55,625 nt of DNA from Chryseobacterium antibioticum (GTDB taxonomy: Bacteria > Bacteroidota > Bacteroidia > Flavobacteriales > Weeksellaceae): positions 1 through 55,625 of the forward strand of contig NZ_JABBGI010000032.1 of the NCBI RefSeq assembly GCF_012927325.1, written 5' to 3'. Shown in pieces: positions 16,544 to 24,637 of the stretch. A model generated the notes under the pieces. It was not told where the DNA came from, ran no database searches, and saw only the letters and a list, made by a program, of their open reading frames with translations. The translations under genes and the position numbers were made by a program. Position 1 is the stretch's first letter. Each line of letters opens with the position of its first letter.

Positions 16544-17483
16544 TCATTTTTTTTAACTGTTTTGCCATTTCATAATGCAGGTTATAGTTACAATGATAAG
16601 ATGTCATTCTAAATTGTCCAGAAGGATTAATTTCTAAAAAATAATATTCTCCATCTACACCCTTTATAACATCAATAGAACCTGTATCCATATGACATGC
16701 TTTCATTAGTTGGCAGATTTTGTGGTTAAGATCTTCAGGTAATTGATAAGGAACAAATCTATTCGGCTTATTCTGATTATAATTCCTGAAATCTACAGAA
16801 GTTTGCTCATCATTTTGAGAGAACACAGCCATAGGGTAATTTTTTCCATTTAAATGAAAAATTCGAAGCTCATATTCTTTGTAAATATGCTGTTGAAATA
16901 AACTTGGGAAAAAGGAAACTGTAGAATTATTATATTCTACTGTCATTAAAGGAAATTTTTTTTGATTATGGCTGATGACCGCCCCTTCATTAACAGCTTT
17001 AGTAATCCAATCTTTCTTCTCGGTATCAAAATTATTTGCAATTACTGTAGACGGAATTTTTAATCCTATATTATTTGCTATAGTCAACATTTCAATTTTA
17101 TTTAATCTGTTGATTTTTGAATGATGATTTATCCATTTTTTATCATTCAAAAAATATAGAATTGTTTTTAAAATGCCATAATACTCTGAATGTAAATATT
17201 GGAACATTTCATTTGAAATATTCTGATCAAGCAAATCTTTATATTTGTTAAAATTACCCCATTTTCTATACCATACAACTCTAACTTGGCTCAAATCCAC
17301 ACCTCCAAATAATTTATTCTCAACAGTTAATGAAGTGGGGGAAGAAATTTTATAATATATTTTCGTTGTTCCATTAAATAGATCGACATCATTAATACGA
17401 ATACAGGATTCCCCCATATTCGCTAAATGTTCCATAACAACATTAGTGTCGTCATCATGTGTTGTAGATAAAATTAAAATCAT
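16533..17483 (-). CDS. gwsG: ATP-grasp peptide maturase of a grasp-with-spasm system
   Basis: A 316-aa ATP-grasp ligase. The N-terminal pre-ATP-grasp domain carries WYRKWG at 71-76. The C-terminal domain has the KEYELRIF strand near residues 202-209 and the Mg-binding EINPSGQF at 284-291. Related RiPP ligases activate Asp or Glu side chains with ATP and join them to Ser, Thr or Lys side chains as esters or amides. The precursor gene lies 52 bases upstream, separated by a hairpin attenuator. The start is the ATG at 17481-17483; the hydrophobic first strand (MILILSTTHDD) supports it. Confidence 0.88.
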   Translation of the reverse strand: MILILSTTHDDDTNVVMEHLANMGESCIRINDVDLFNGTTKIYYKISSPTSLTVENKLFGGVDLSQVRVVWYRKWGNFNKYKDLLDQNISNEMFQYLHSEYYGILKTILYFLNDKKWINHHSKINRLNKIEMLTIANNIGLKIPSTVIANNFDTEKKDWITKAVNEGAVISHNQKKFPLMTVEYNNSTVSFFPSLFQQHIYKEYELRIFHLNGKNYPMAVFSQNDEQTSVDFRNYNQNKPNRFVPYQLPEDLNHKICQLMKACHMDTGSIDVIKGVDGEYYFLEINPSGQFRMTSYHCNYNLHYEMAKQLKKMNDE

Positions 17484-17486
17484 AAT

Positions 17487-17521
17487 AAAAAAAAGGGCTG
17501 ATTCTATAAAGAAAAAGCCCT
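17487..17521 (-). terminator. attenuator-like terminator between precursor and maturase genes
   Basis: On the minus strand AGGGCT and AGCCCT close a hairpin that also has an inner stem (TTCT/AGAA around an ATAA loop), followed by eight T. It lies in the 52-base gap between the precursor and the ligase. A partial terminator here would give much more precursor than enzyme mRNA, as RiPP operons often need. Confidence 0.7.
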
Positions 17522-17535
17522 GATGTAAATTTTAA

Positions 17536-17709
17536 TTAACACCCGTCAGATGCACCAGAAGGAATAACTACTGATGCTAAAACATAAGGATCATTAGCTG
17601 TTCCTGACCCACTACATACCCCTTCTGGAAGTCGTTTACCCCCTTGAATTTGTTTTAGGCTACCTGTGTTAAGTACTTTACCGTTTTTTAGTGACGTTAA
17701 TTTTTTCAT
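17536..17709 (-). CDS. RiPP precursor peptide with GG leader
   Basis: A 57-aa frame not normally called because of its size. It starts MKKLTSLKNGK and has a leader ending in LKQIQGG at residues 18-24, a double-glycine cleavage site. The 33-residue core after Gly24 starts at Lys25 and ends in DGC. It holds acidic residues Glu29, Asp40 and Asp55, several Ser (33, 35, 46, 51, 54), Thr37, and cysteines at 32 and 57. It is the first gene of the operon, 52 bases before the ATP-grasp gene. Size, leader, position and lack of any other small gene upstream make it the likely substrate. A GG-cleaving C39 peptidase/transporter is not in the window. Confidence 0.82.
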   Translation of the reverse strand: MKKLTSLKNGKVLNTGSLKQIQGGKRLPEGVCSGSGTANDPYVLASVVIPSGASDGC

Positions 17710-17802
17710 AACTGAATTTGTTTAATGGTTTAGAAGCTAAAAATATAAATTAAATAATTCCAACATAGTGTGATTTTTTTTATTATGTTAAACTACTTAT
17801 AA

Positions 17803-17834
17803 AAAGGGTTTTACAGTATAAAATAAATCCCTTT
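17803..17834 (-). terminator. hairpin upstream of the peptide operon
   Basis: AAAGGG and CCCTTT pair across an inner TTTTA/TAAAA stem, and the minus strand continues with T-rich sequence. It could end transcription entering from the right, or be part of the operon leader. I see no clean TAnnTTTG box for the precursor. Confidence 0.4.
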
Positions 17835-17907
17835 GTATTTATTTATTTTGTATTGATCGGAAGCAGGTAATTATTTTATATAAGTTTATAGCATATTTTT
17901 CTAATTT

Positions 17908-17926
17908 TTCAGAAAAAAATTCTGAA
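17908..17926. promoter_or_regulatory. palindrome in front of the broken XRE gene
   Basis: TTCAGAA-aaaaa-TTCTGAA is a perfect inverted repeat with a 5-bp spacer, just before a TATCTTTA box and the XRE start at 17944. It looks like an autoregulatory operator of the regulator that is now broken. Confidence 0.45.
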
Positions 17927-17943
17927 TTATTTATCTTTACAAT

Positions 17944-18125
17944 ATGGTAATAGGAGTAAAACTTAAACAAGCAAAGGAAGGAAAAAAAATGAGCCAGGAT
18001 GAACTTGCGCTCATATTAAAAACAATACAAAAGACAATTTCAAACTGGTAAAGTGATAAGAGTATTCCTCATTAGATAATTTGGCAAAAATAAAAACTGT
18101 TTTAGAGATCGACATTTTATCCTGA
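17944..18125 (+). pseudogene. broken XRE-family regulator
   Basis: The first 35 codons encode the start of an XRE helix-turn-helix (VKLKQAKEGKKMSQDELA, then QKTISNW). An in-frame TAA at 18049-18051 stands where the family has Glu or another residue after Trp. The frame resumes with SDKSIP, then shifts by one missing base near 18069 and continues as SLDNLAKIKTVLEIDILS to a TGA at 18123-18125. Two separate lesions in about 60 codons show a decayed gene, not a sequencing slip alone. It diverges from the peptide operon, which it may once have controlled. Confidence 0.8.
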
Positions 18126-18288
18126 TTAGTTTAGCGCTGGAATTTGCATAGCCGGGAACATCGGATGTATAAATATCATTTCTGGTGACACTAATATTAT
18201 AATTATCTATCACAGGAGTGATCACTTGCGCAGTTAGCTGATTTTGGCAAATCAATACAAAAGACAGTAAGAGGAGAATTTTTTTCAT
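18126..18288 (-). pseudogene. truncated secreted protein
   Basis: The minus-strand frame from 18288 starts with a good signal peptide (MKKILLLLSFVLICQNQLTAQ) and about 30 further residues of plausible secreted protein. Its downstream part runs antisense through the XRE pseudogene and is not credible. The original gene was probably cut near 18126-18150 by a rearrangement. The gap to the aquaporin gene holds only that gene's terminator. Confidence 0.5.
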
Positions 18289-18500
18289 TTTAATTAGTTT
18301 AAGTTATTATTAATCTCGTTTCGATTAATTTATGCCCTAAAATTGAAACTTATAATTCTCGTAACAAATAGATAATTAGCAACTGTGGAATATGATCCAA
18401 TAACTGTCTGAATTCTTTCTGTAAATGTAAAGACTCATTACTTCAAAAGAAAAAACAACTGAAGATAACAATCGCATTACATTGAAGATACTGTTGCAAC

Positions 18501-18528
18501 AAAAAAATCCTGTCGTTTGACAGGATTT
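18501..18528 (-). terminator. terminator after aqpZ
   Basis: Perfect 10-bp stem AAATCCTGTC/GACAGGATTT around a 4-nt loop with a T tail on the minus strand. Confidence 0.85.
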
Positions 18529-18549
18529 ATATTGAAATCAATGATACTA

Positions 18550-19269
18550 TTAATCAATAACTTCAGCGGTATCTCTCTGAAGTAAAAACTTGTAGATCAA
18601 TCCTCCCACAATTCCTCCTGCAATAGGCGCTGCCCAGAACAGCCAAAGCTGTGACATCGCAAGCCCACCCGTGAAAACAGCCTGTGAAAGCGATCTTGCC
18701 GGGTTTACCGAAGTGTTCGTGATAGGAATAGAAATTAAGTGAATCAGCGTTAAAGCAAGACCAATAGCGATACCTGCAAACTTTCCGTTAGCCCACTTGT
18801 CTGTAGCTCCCATAATGACAATCAGGAAGAAAGCGGTTAATAAAAATTCTGCAAGGAATGCAGCGCCCATACTGAATGCTTTTCCGTTATAGACCGCTTC
18901 TCCGTAGAAATTGGTCGCGAAAGCTCCCGGTTTTGAAAAATCTACCACACCTGCACCGTTAAGGATAGCGTACAGGCATCCTGCTGCTGCAAGAGCTCCA
19001 AGACACTGTGCTACGACGTAAGGGATAAGATCCTTTGCAGAAAATCTGCCTCCTGCCAAAAGTCCGAAAGATACTGCCGGATTGAAATGTCCGCCAGAAA
19101 TGTGCCCGACAGCATAAGCCATCGTCAGTACAGTAAGACCAAAGGCCAAAGCCACACCTAAAAGGCCAATACCGATATCGGGAACTCCGGCAGCAAAAAC
19201 TGCACTTCCGCAGCCACCGAAAACAAGCCAAAATGTGCCGAAAAATTCAGCAAAAAGTTTTTTTATCAT
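18550..19269 (-). CDS. aqpZ: aquaporin Z
   Basis: A 239-aa inner-membrane channel of the MIP family with six predicted membrane helices. The two NPA boxes are at residues 63-65 and 189-191, the second followed by Arg192 of the selectivity filter, and the helix-2 His of water-selective channels lies in TLIHLIS. These point to a water channel rather than a glycerol facilitator. It has its own promoter (TACATTTG at 19293-19300, minus strand) and terminator, so it is a single-gene unit. Confidence 0.95.
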   Translation of the reverse strand: MIKKLFAEFFGTFWLVFGGCGSAVFAAGVPDIGIGLLGVALAFGLTVLTMAYAVGHISGGHFNPAVSFGLLAGGRFSAKDLIPYVVAQCLGALAAAGCLYAILNGAGVVDFSKPGAFATNFYGEAVYNGKAFSMGAAFLAEFLLTAFFLIVIMGATDKWANGKFAGIAIGLALTLIHLISIPITNTSVNPARSLSQAVFTGGLAMSQLWLFWAAPIAGGIVGGLIYKFLLQRDTAEVID

Positions 19270-19292
19270 ATGTTCATTATTTAAAAGTATCT

Positions 19293-19300
19293 CAAATGTA
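19293..19300 (-). promoter_or_regulatory. TAnnTTTG -7 box for aqpZ
   Basis: The minus strand reads TACATTTG 23 nt before the aqpZ start codon. Confidence 0.5.
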
Positions 19301-19485
19301 AAATTTAAATCTTAAAATAGAAAGATAAATCTTAAAAAATATTTCAATTTTTAGCGAAGAAAGATTAATGATTTAGTAATTTGGTTTGATGTTTGTTGGG
19401 AATTTTTTCAGGATAATAGTATGGAGGGGTTGAATGATATAGCATAAATCTTTATCTTTCGTTTAGTAATTTAAAAGGGTGGTTA

Positions 19486-20106
19486 ATGAGAAAGTTTTTT
19501 TGTGTGGCCTTTGTGCCGTTTATGTATAGCTTTTATTATGCGCAGGCAGCAAAAAAGGTGCTTCCCTGCTATGATCTTACATCGGTACTAAAAGTAGAGC
19601 CCACCGCTCTGTACAAATCACATCTGGATGCCTCAAAAAGTTTTGGTGTAAAATTACTTACAGACTCTAAAACGGTTCAGAAATATATCAACAACGGAAA
19701 ATTTCATAAAATAAAAAAGACCGGAAAAGGATACCGCGTTCAGAAACTGGATTACAGCCGGGCGTATATGGTTTCCAAAGCAAAGACTACCCTGGAAAAG
19801 ATGGGTGCCAGATTCAGTAAAGAAACAAAAGGGCATACTTTTACGGTATCATCGATCACAAGGACACTTGAAGACCAATGCAGACTGAGAAAAGTGAATT
19901 CTAATGCGTCTTTGGGAATCAGCTCCCACAATTATGGAAACTCGTTTGATATTTCCTATGTACGATTCAACGATGTGCTGAAATACAGCCCGAAAATGGA
20001 AACTGCCCTAGAGAAGGTTTTAAAGTTTTATGCAGCTGCTGGGAAGATTTATTACATTAGAGAAAGACAGCAGAGCTGCTATCATATTACGGTAAGGAAT
20101 TATTGA
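19486..20106 (+). CDS. DUF5715 protein, M15-like peptidase fold
   Basis: A 206-aa secreted protein with a signal peptide (cut after YAQ around residue 20). The C-terminal half has SSITRTLEDQ, then SSHNYGNSFDISYV with His148 and Asp155, and ends with YHITV (His200). This H...D...H arrangement is that of M15 DD-peptidase zinc ligands, so a role in cell-wall peptide trimming is likely although not proven. The start ATG follows a TATCTTTC box about 25 bases upstream. The gene stands alone. Confidence 0.78.
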   Translation: MRKFFCVAFVPFMYSFYYAQAAKKVLPCYDLTSVLKVEPTALYKSHLDASKSFGVKLLTDSKTVQKYINNGKFHKIKKTGKGYRVQKLDYSRAYMVSKAKTTLEKMGARFSKETKGHTFTVSSITRTLEDQCRLRKVNSNASLGISSHNYGNSFDISYVRFNDVLKYSPKMETALEKVLKFYAAAGKIYYIRERQQSCYHITVRNY

Positions 20107-20292
20107 TTCATACTCTGTTCTCGTGTCAGCCCAATATCATGATCAATAAGTCACAAAAGATATTATATGATAGAAAAAGCTTCATGTCTATCAAAATTAA
20201 ATTTATTTTAAGAATAATAAATTTATGATGTGAATATTTGTGCAGGATGTTTAGTTTGTATAATTTTATGCAACTAAATAAACCATGAACTT

Positions 20293-21030
20293 ATGAACGA
20301 GAACGATTACAAACTGGCGACCGCCGAGTGGAACAGGTACCGGTCAGATTATTTCCTGATCACAAATCTGATTAAAACAAATTATGTTTTTGAGCTGTCT
20401 AAAGACCAGATCGATACAATCAAAAACCAAAATAAATACATAGATGCCTGCGCAGAAGTAGGTGTATTTGGAGGTGAAATGGTCCTGATCTTTGTTCCTT
20501 TAAATGAACAGGGGTATATTGACAAAAGCATTGTTGAATATCAGTACACGACTCTTCGACCACTTAAACATAACATCAGACTGCAGGAAACAAAAGAATT
20601 TACGGTGACCAAAAATGCTGTTCTTTCCAGTGATCTTACAAAAGTAGATGGCGATACCAACACGTCCCTGCCGATAACCAATCAGCCTATCCTTGACCAG
20701 GATGTAGCCATAGAAGCTATTGAGCGCTGGAGAAATGGAGGAATGGAATGGTTCTACCGTGAGTGTACAGAATTCGGAGGAGAGAGAATTTTTAAAAGAT
20801 TTTATATTCCTATGGAAGATTTATCTCATCCATATCCAGAGGTTGCCGGGATCAAATGTTCGTTCGGTCTCAGATACAATGATATTTTCCAGAGAATGCT
20901 GGTAACAGTGATCTTCATTTCCTTCCATGAGCTACTTCAGGAGGGAGAAAGCATAGAAACTATTTCCAATACCTACGATTGGGCGAAACCATGTCCGCCT
21001 GTCTGCCGTATTCCTGAACTTGGATCTTAA
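20293..21030 (+). CDS. cytosolic protein of unknown function
   Basis: A 245-aa soluble protein without signal peptide or membrane helix. I recognise no family. It has an acidic N-terminal half, a middle with VDGDTNTSLPI, and a Trp/Arg/Tyr-rich segment (ERWRNGGMEWFYRECTE) before a C-terminal end rich in Cys and Pro. It precedes the membrane protein of the two-component system by 19 bases and may be in the same transcript. Confidence 0.75.
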   Translation: MNENDYKLATAEWNRYRSDYFLITNLIKTNYVFELSKDQIDTIKNQNKYIDACAEVGVFGGEMVLIFVPLNEQGYIDKSIVEYQYTTLRPLKHNIRLQETKEFTVTKNAVLSSDLTKVDGDTNTSLPITNQPILDQDVAIEAIERWRNGGMEWFYRECTEFGGERIFKRFYIPMEDLSHPYPEVAGIKCSFGLRYNDIFQRMLVTVIFISFHELLQEGESIETISNTYDWAKPCPPVCRIPELGS

Positions 21031-21049
21031 ATACGAAGTATAGATAGGA

Positions 21050-21673
21050 ATGACAGATTTTTTTAAAGCAATTCTATTCCTAAACTATGGCCTGCTTTTG
21101 TCCATAATATTTTTGGGAGCAGCAAAATACCGTATACTGAATAATAAAGAGAAGCAATATTTTCACTGTATTGCTTTTCTTTTTTTTATTGAACTGCTGA
21201 ACTTGGTTCTGCCTTATGTGTTCAACCTTAATGATACCTCGTTTCTGTATCCTCTGTACATCGCCGGAGAGTTTTTTCTGGTTACGGCTTTGTTTATCAG
21301 GAAACTGGAGCTTCCGAAATATTTACCGGGCATCACGGCATTGCTGGCAACGGCATTTATGGTGTCAAAATATGTATTCGATTATCCTTTCAATAGCGAT
21401 ATTGTGAAGGTGATTTCAAATATTGCAATCATCTGTCTTTCAGGTTTTGCTTTACTCCGGGAGATTAAAGAAGGATCTACACAAAACCGTTTTCTTCTGG
21501 TAGATGCATGTATTTTTTTCTACTATTCGGTTTCGGTTTTTATTTTCATTATTCAGCACCAGATTGCTAACCTGTCAGAAAATGACTATCTTATTATTTT
21601 AAGCGCGAATAATATTCTGTCGAGCATTTTGTACTGTTCATTTTTATATACCTTCATCAAATTAAAGAAGTAA
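21050..21673 (+). CDS. integral membrane protein, likely sensor partner of the histidine kinase
   Basis: A 207-aa protein with about six membrane helices spaced evenly and no catalytic motif. It ends TFIKLKK. The kinase frame begins in overlap with its end: the open kinase frame covers its last dozen codons and the first start-like codon is 13 bases before its stop. Since the kinase itself has only one membrane segment, this protein is the probable sensing part, working as a separate subunit or by frameshift fusion. Confidence 0.78.
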   Translation: MTDFFKAILFLNYGLLLSIIFLGAAKYRILNNKEKQYFHCIAFLFFIELLNLVLPYVFNLNDTSFLYPLYIAGEFFLVTALFIRKLELPKYLPGITALLATAFMVSKYVFDYPFNSDIVKVISNIAIICLSGFALLREIKEGSTQNRFLLVDACIFFYYSVSVFIFIIQHQIANLSENDYLIILSANNILSSILYCSFLYTFIKLKK

Positions 21674-22452
21674 CCCTAAATATTAGCCTGCTGATCCTTA
21701 TAATTGTTACCATAGCAGTTATAGTATCTTTTATTCTCCTTGCCTACAGGTCTTTTATCAGCCGGATCATCAAGGAGAAGAACGTGCAGCATGAAGCCGA
21801 AGTGCTTCATCAGAAAAAACTGGTGCTTGAAAACATCAAAGCTCAGGAAGAAGAAAGAAAAAGAATCGCTGTCATGATCCATGACGATATAGGAAACCGG
21901 CTCAATATCCTTTCATTGTGGATGAATAATCTCGATACCAAAGGAGACGAGCTGATTAAAAAAAATATTTACGGCCAAATGTCATCGCTCATCGATGCGG
22001 CCAGAAGTATTTCCCATTCATTGTATCCCGTAAATCTTGAATCTGTGGGATTCGTTCTCTATGTAGAGGAGCTGATCGCCAACCTTTCGCACAAGATCAA
22101 TATTTCCATGCAGGTCATGCCGGGATATGAGAAAAAAGATATCTTTGTTGAAGTACAGCTGTACAGAATTATTCAGGAATTTACCACCAATGTGATCAAG
22201 CATTCCACGGCGACGGATCTTTGGATCTACATAAAAGACTATCCCCTGAATATGGCTGTGATCATCTCTGACAACGGGCAGGGATTTGATTATGATCTGG
22301 TGAAAAAGGGAATGGGTATCAAAAATATCGAATCCAGAATAAAATCCATGAATGCCGTCCATAAATGGAAAAGTACTTTGAATAAAGGCAGCCGTTTAAT
22401 CATTATAATTCCAAAAAACCATGAACTCCCAAATCAAAATAGCCTTAATTGA
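21661..22452 (+). CDS. sensor histidine kinase (HisKA_3-like), unusual start
   Basis: A kinase with the phospho-acceptor His in AVMIHDDIGNRLN, the N box in EFTTNVIKHS, and G boxes DNGQGF and GMGIKNIESRI. The first ordinary start codon (GTG 21784) lies after a segment encoding a strong membrane helix (LLILIIVTIAVIVSFILLA), which is open in the same frame back to 21613 with no ATG, GTG or TTG. I place the start provisionally at ATT 21661. A -1 shift at A_AAG (21664-21667) from the upstream gene is the alternative. The 3' end overlaps the response-regulator gene by 32 bases. Confidence 0.72.
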   Translation: MKEVTLNISLLILIIVTIAVIVSFILLAYRSFISRIIKEKNVQHEAEVLHQKKLVLENIKAQEEERKRIAVMIHDDIGNRLNILSLWMNNLDTKGDELIKKNIYGQMSSLIDAARSISHSLYPVNLESVGFVLYVEELIANLSHKINISMQVMPGYEKKDIFVEVQLYRIIQEFTTNVIKHSTATDLWIYIKDYPLNMAVIISDNGQGFDYDLVKKGMGIKNIESRIKSMNAVHKWKSTLNKGSRLIIIIPKNHELPNQNSLN

Positions 22453-23098
22453 TGATGAACAGCTGATCCTGGAAGGGGTGAAAATGCTGCTTTCAAATGA
22501 AAAGAATATATCCGTGTGCCTTACCTCCAGTAACGGTCCGGATTTTATTGAGAAACTGGGAAGCCTTTCAGAAGATGATTTTCCGAACATCGCACTGGTA
22601 GACGTACAAATGCAACCGATGAACGGCTTTGAGCTGGTAGAAGTTCTTAAAGAAAAATATCCTGATCTCAAGATCATTATCCTTTCCTCCCATTACAAAA
22701 CTTCCATTTTGGGCTATATGGTCAAGTTGGGAGTTTCTGCTTTTCTGCCTAAAAATTCGGACCGGAAAACATTTATTGATGCCATTACCATGGTTTATAA
22801 AAACGGAGTTTTTTTTACTGCCGAAGACCATCAGATGCTTTTTACCTACATGAACAGTTCTGCAAAGAAGAAATCTCTTTTTGAAATGGAAGACGAACTG
22901 TCTGAAAGAGAAAAAGATGTGGTCAAACTAATCTGCCAGGAATACACGAATAATGAAATTGGCGAAAAACTATTCATCAGTCCCAGAACCGTAGAAAGTC
23001 ACCGCCAGCGGATCCTGGAAAAGATAGGAGCCAAGAATACGGTAGGGATTGTTATCTATGCTGTTGTCAACAATATATATGCTCTCGATAAAATTTAA
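22421..23098 (+). CDS. LuxR-type response regulator
   Basis: A 225-aa NarL/FixJ-like regulator. The receiver domain has Asp11-Asp12, the phosphorylation site Asp61 in LVDVQM, and Lys111. The C-terminal DNA-binding HTH (about residues 150-215) has the family pattern LSEREKDVVKLI, NNEIGEKLFIS and RTVESHRQRI. It overlaps the kinase gene, so the two form a two-component system. Target genes cannot be read from the window; the DUF2235 lipase gene downstream is separated by a terminator. Confidence 0.94.
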   Translation: MNSQIKIALIDDEQLILEGVKMLLSNEKNISVCLTSSNGPDFIEKLGSLSEDDFPNIALVDVQMQPMNGFELVEVLKEKYPDLKIIILSSHYKTSILGYMVKLGVSAFLPKNSDRKTFIDAITMVYKNGVFFTAEDHQMLFTYMNSSAKKKSLFEMEDELSEREKDVVKLICQEYTNNEIGEKLFISPRTVESHRQRILEKIGAKNTVGIVIYAVVNNIYALDKI

Positions 23099-23122
23099 TT
23101 CCGTAGAAATACGGAATTTTTT
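23097..23122 (+). terminator. terminator after the response regulator
   Basis: AATTCCGTA/TACGGAATT stem with a GAAA tetraloop followed by six T in a row; the stem overlaps the stop codon end. Confidence 0.8.
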
Positions 23123-23254
23123 ATTTGGTATTTTTCACGCTAGTATTGCTCCTTCTACTTCCGTTAATTTGAAAAATAAGTTTTACAGGATGTAAAGCAA
23201 AATTCAATCATGAAGATGTAGATGGGATTTTAATAATTAAAGCACAACACAGCG

Positions 23255-24595
23255 ATGGAAAACGATACACTACTATCTGTCGGAATTTTTTTTGACGGAA
23301 CAGGAAATAACGGGATCAATGCTTCTTCACCTGACAGGCCTTCACAAAATAATGAAAGCTACAAAGGAGCACCTACCAATATCTATAAATTATTCAATGT
23401 ATTCAAAGGAAACAAAAAAATATATGTTGAAGGCATAGGAACAGTCACTGGTGGCGAGGATAATAATTTTGCGATGGCTACATGCGCCAATCCTCCCGAT
23501 GGACAGGGATATTCTTCTGATGACAAACTGCAGAAGGCAGACCTTTTCGTACAGAATGTGATAGATGATAAAAATACAGATTATCATTTTTATGTCTACG
23601 GATTCAGCAGAGGAAGTATGCTCGCAAGAGAATTTTGCAATCAGCTTGTCACAAAATATCCATCTAAAAATATAACCATAAAGTTTTTGGGTGTTTTTGA
23701 TACGGTTGAATCCAAGCCATTCAATACCTACGATATGAACCTGCCACAGGAAGTGGAAAATGCCCTTCATATGTGTGCCGTCAATGAATGTCGCTTCTTT
23801 TTCCCACTTACCGGTTTTTTTGAAAATTCAAAAAATATGCAGGATACCAAAACTGAAACTTCCAGCTCTGTCTGGAAAGAAGTTTTCGTTCCCGGAGCTC
23901 ATGCTGACGTGGGAGGTGGATATCTTCAGGCGCCGCATTCCGTATATATTTCTACAGATTTTATCAATACCAATGATCTCAGAGATTATGTTTCAGATGT
24001 AAGAAATGCAAAAACCGATGCCGAAGGCAATAAAATATGGGACGCCCTGCTTTCCGGATTTCAGATCGAGCAGGGAGTGGTTCTTTCCCAAGCTTACGTT
24101 TCCAGAGAAGTGATTTTGAATACCCTTCCCATAGTATACGGAAGAATCATGCTGGAGGAAACCAATAGCGCCGTGGCCGGAATCTTCAGTACAGATCTTG
24201 TTAATTCAGGTCTGGAGATTACAGATGATGCTTTCCTTTCTGATTTTTATACAAACCTTGCAGCATATGTTAAAAATTTTTCACTTCCTGCGAAACCGAA
24301 GTATGATTATATACGTTTTGCAGATTACACCCATATTTCAGCCAATTTTGGAATATATAGTGCTGATTTGTTGCAAAGGTCAGAGGATGAGGTTGAAGCC
24401 GAATTGATAAATAATGGCCTGAACGTACCCAGCAGTACCTCTGTAGACCGTGGAATTCATACCAAACTTCTTACCGAACTGCACCTTCCTGAAGATAGTT
24501 TTGCAGCAGACTTTCTGTATGGAACCAATGTTCCCAATAATGATATCTGGAGCCGTACGATAGAGATAAGATCTTTTGCGGCAGAACAGAATTAG
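23255..24595 (+). CDS. DUF2235 lipase, Tle1-like phospholipase candidate
   Basis: A 446-aa protein of the DUF2235 family, to which the type VI secretion phospholipases Tle1 belong. FFDGTGNN at residues 12-19 is the family's N-terminal mark, GFSRG at 116-120 holds nucleophile Ser118, and PGAHADVGGGY at 213-223 supplies a probable catalytic His216 and Asp218. There is no signal peptide, as expected for an effector loaded into a secretion machine. No immunity lipoprotein and no VgrG/PAAR gene is next to it, so an effector role is unproven. Its own terminator follows. Confidence 0.85.
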   Translation: MENDTLLSVGIFFDGTGNNGINASSPDRPSQNNESYKGAPTNIYKLFNVFKGNKKIYVEGIGTVTGGEDNNFAMATCANPPDGQGYSSDDKLQKADLFVQNVIDDKNTDYHFYVYGFSRGSMLAREFCNQLVTKYPSKNITIKFLGVFDTVESKPFNTYDMNLPQEVENALHMCAVNECRFFFPLTGFFENSKNMQDTKTETSSSVWKEVFVPGAHADVGGGYLQAPHSVYISTDFINTNDLRDYVSDVRNAKTDAEGNKIWDALLSGFQIEQGVVLSQAYVSREVILNTLPIVYGRIMLEETNSAVAGIFSTDLVNSGLEITDDAFLSDFYTNLAAYVKNFSLPAKPKYDYIRFADYTHISANFGIYSADLLQRSEDEVEAELINNGLNVPSSTSVDRGIHTKLLTELHLPEDSFAADFLYGTNVPNNDIWSRTIEIRSFAAEQN

Positions 24596-24637
24596 ATAAA
24601 TATCGTTAGTACTTTTCAGTTTTAAATTTAGGTTATG

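Noticed and set aside
18040..18125. Downstream half of the minus-strand 82-aa frame
   Set aside because: It is antisense to the recognisable XRE pseudogene; only the signal-peptide half to the right looks like real coding DNA.
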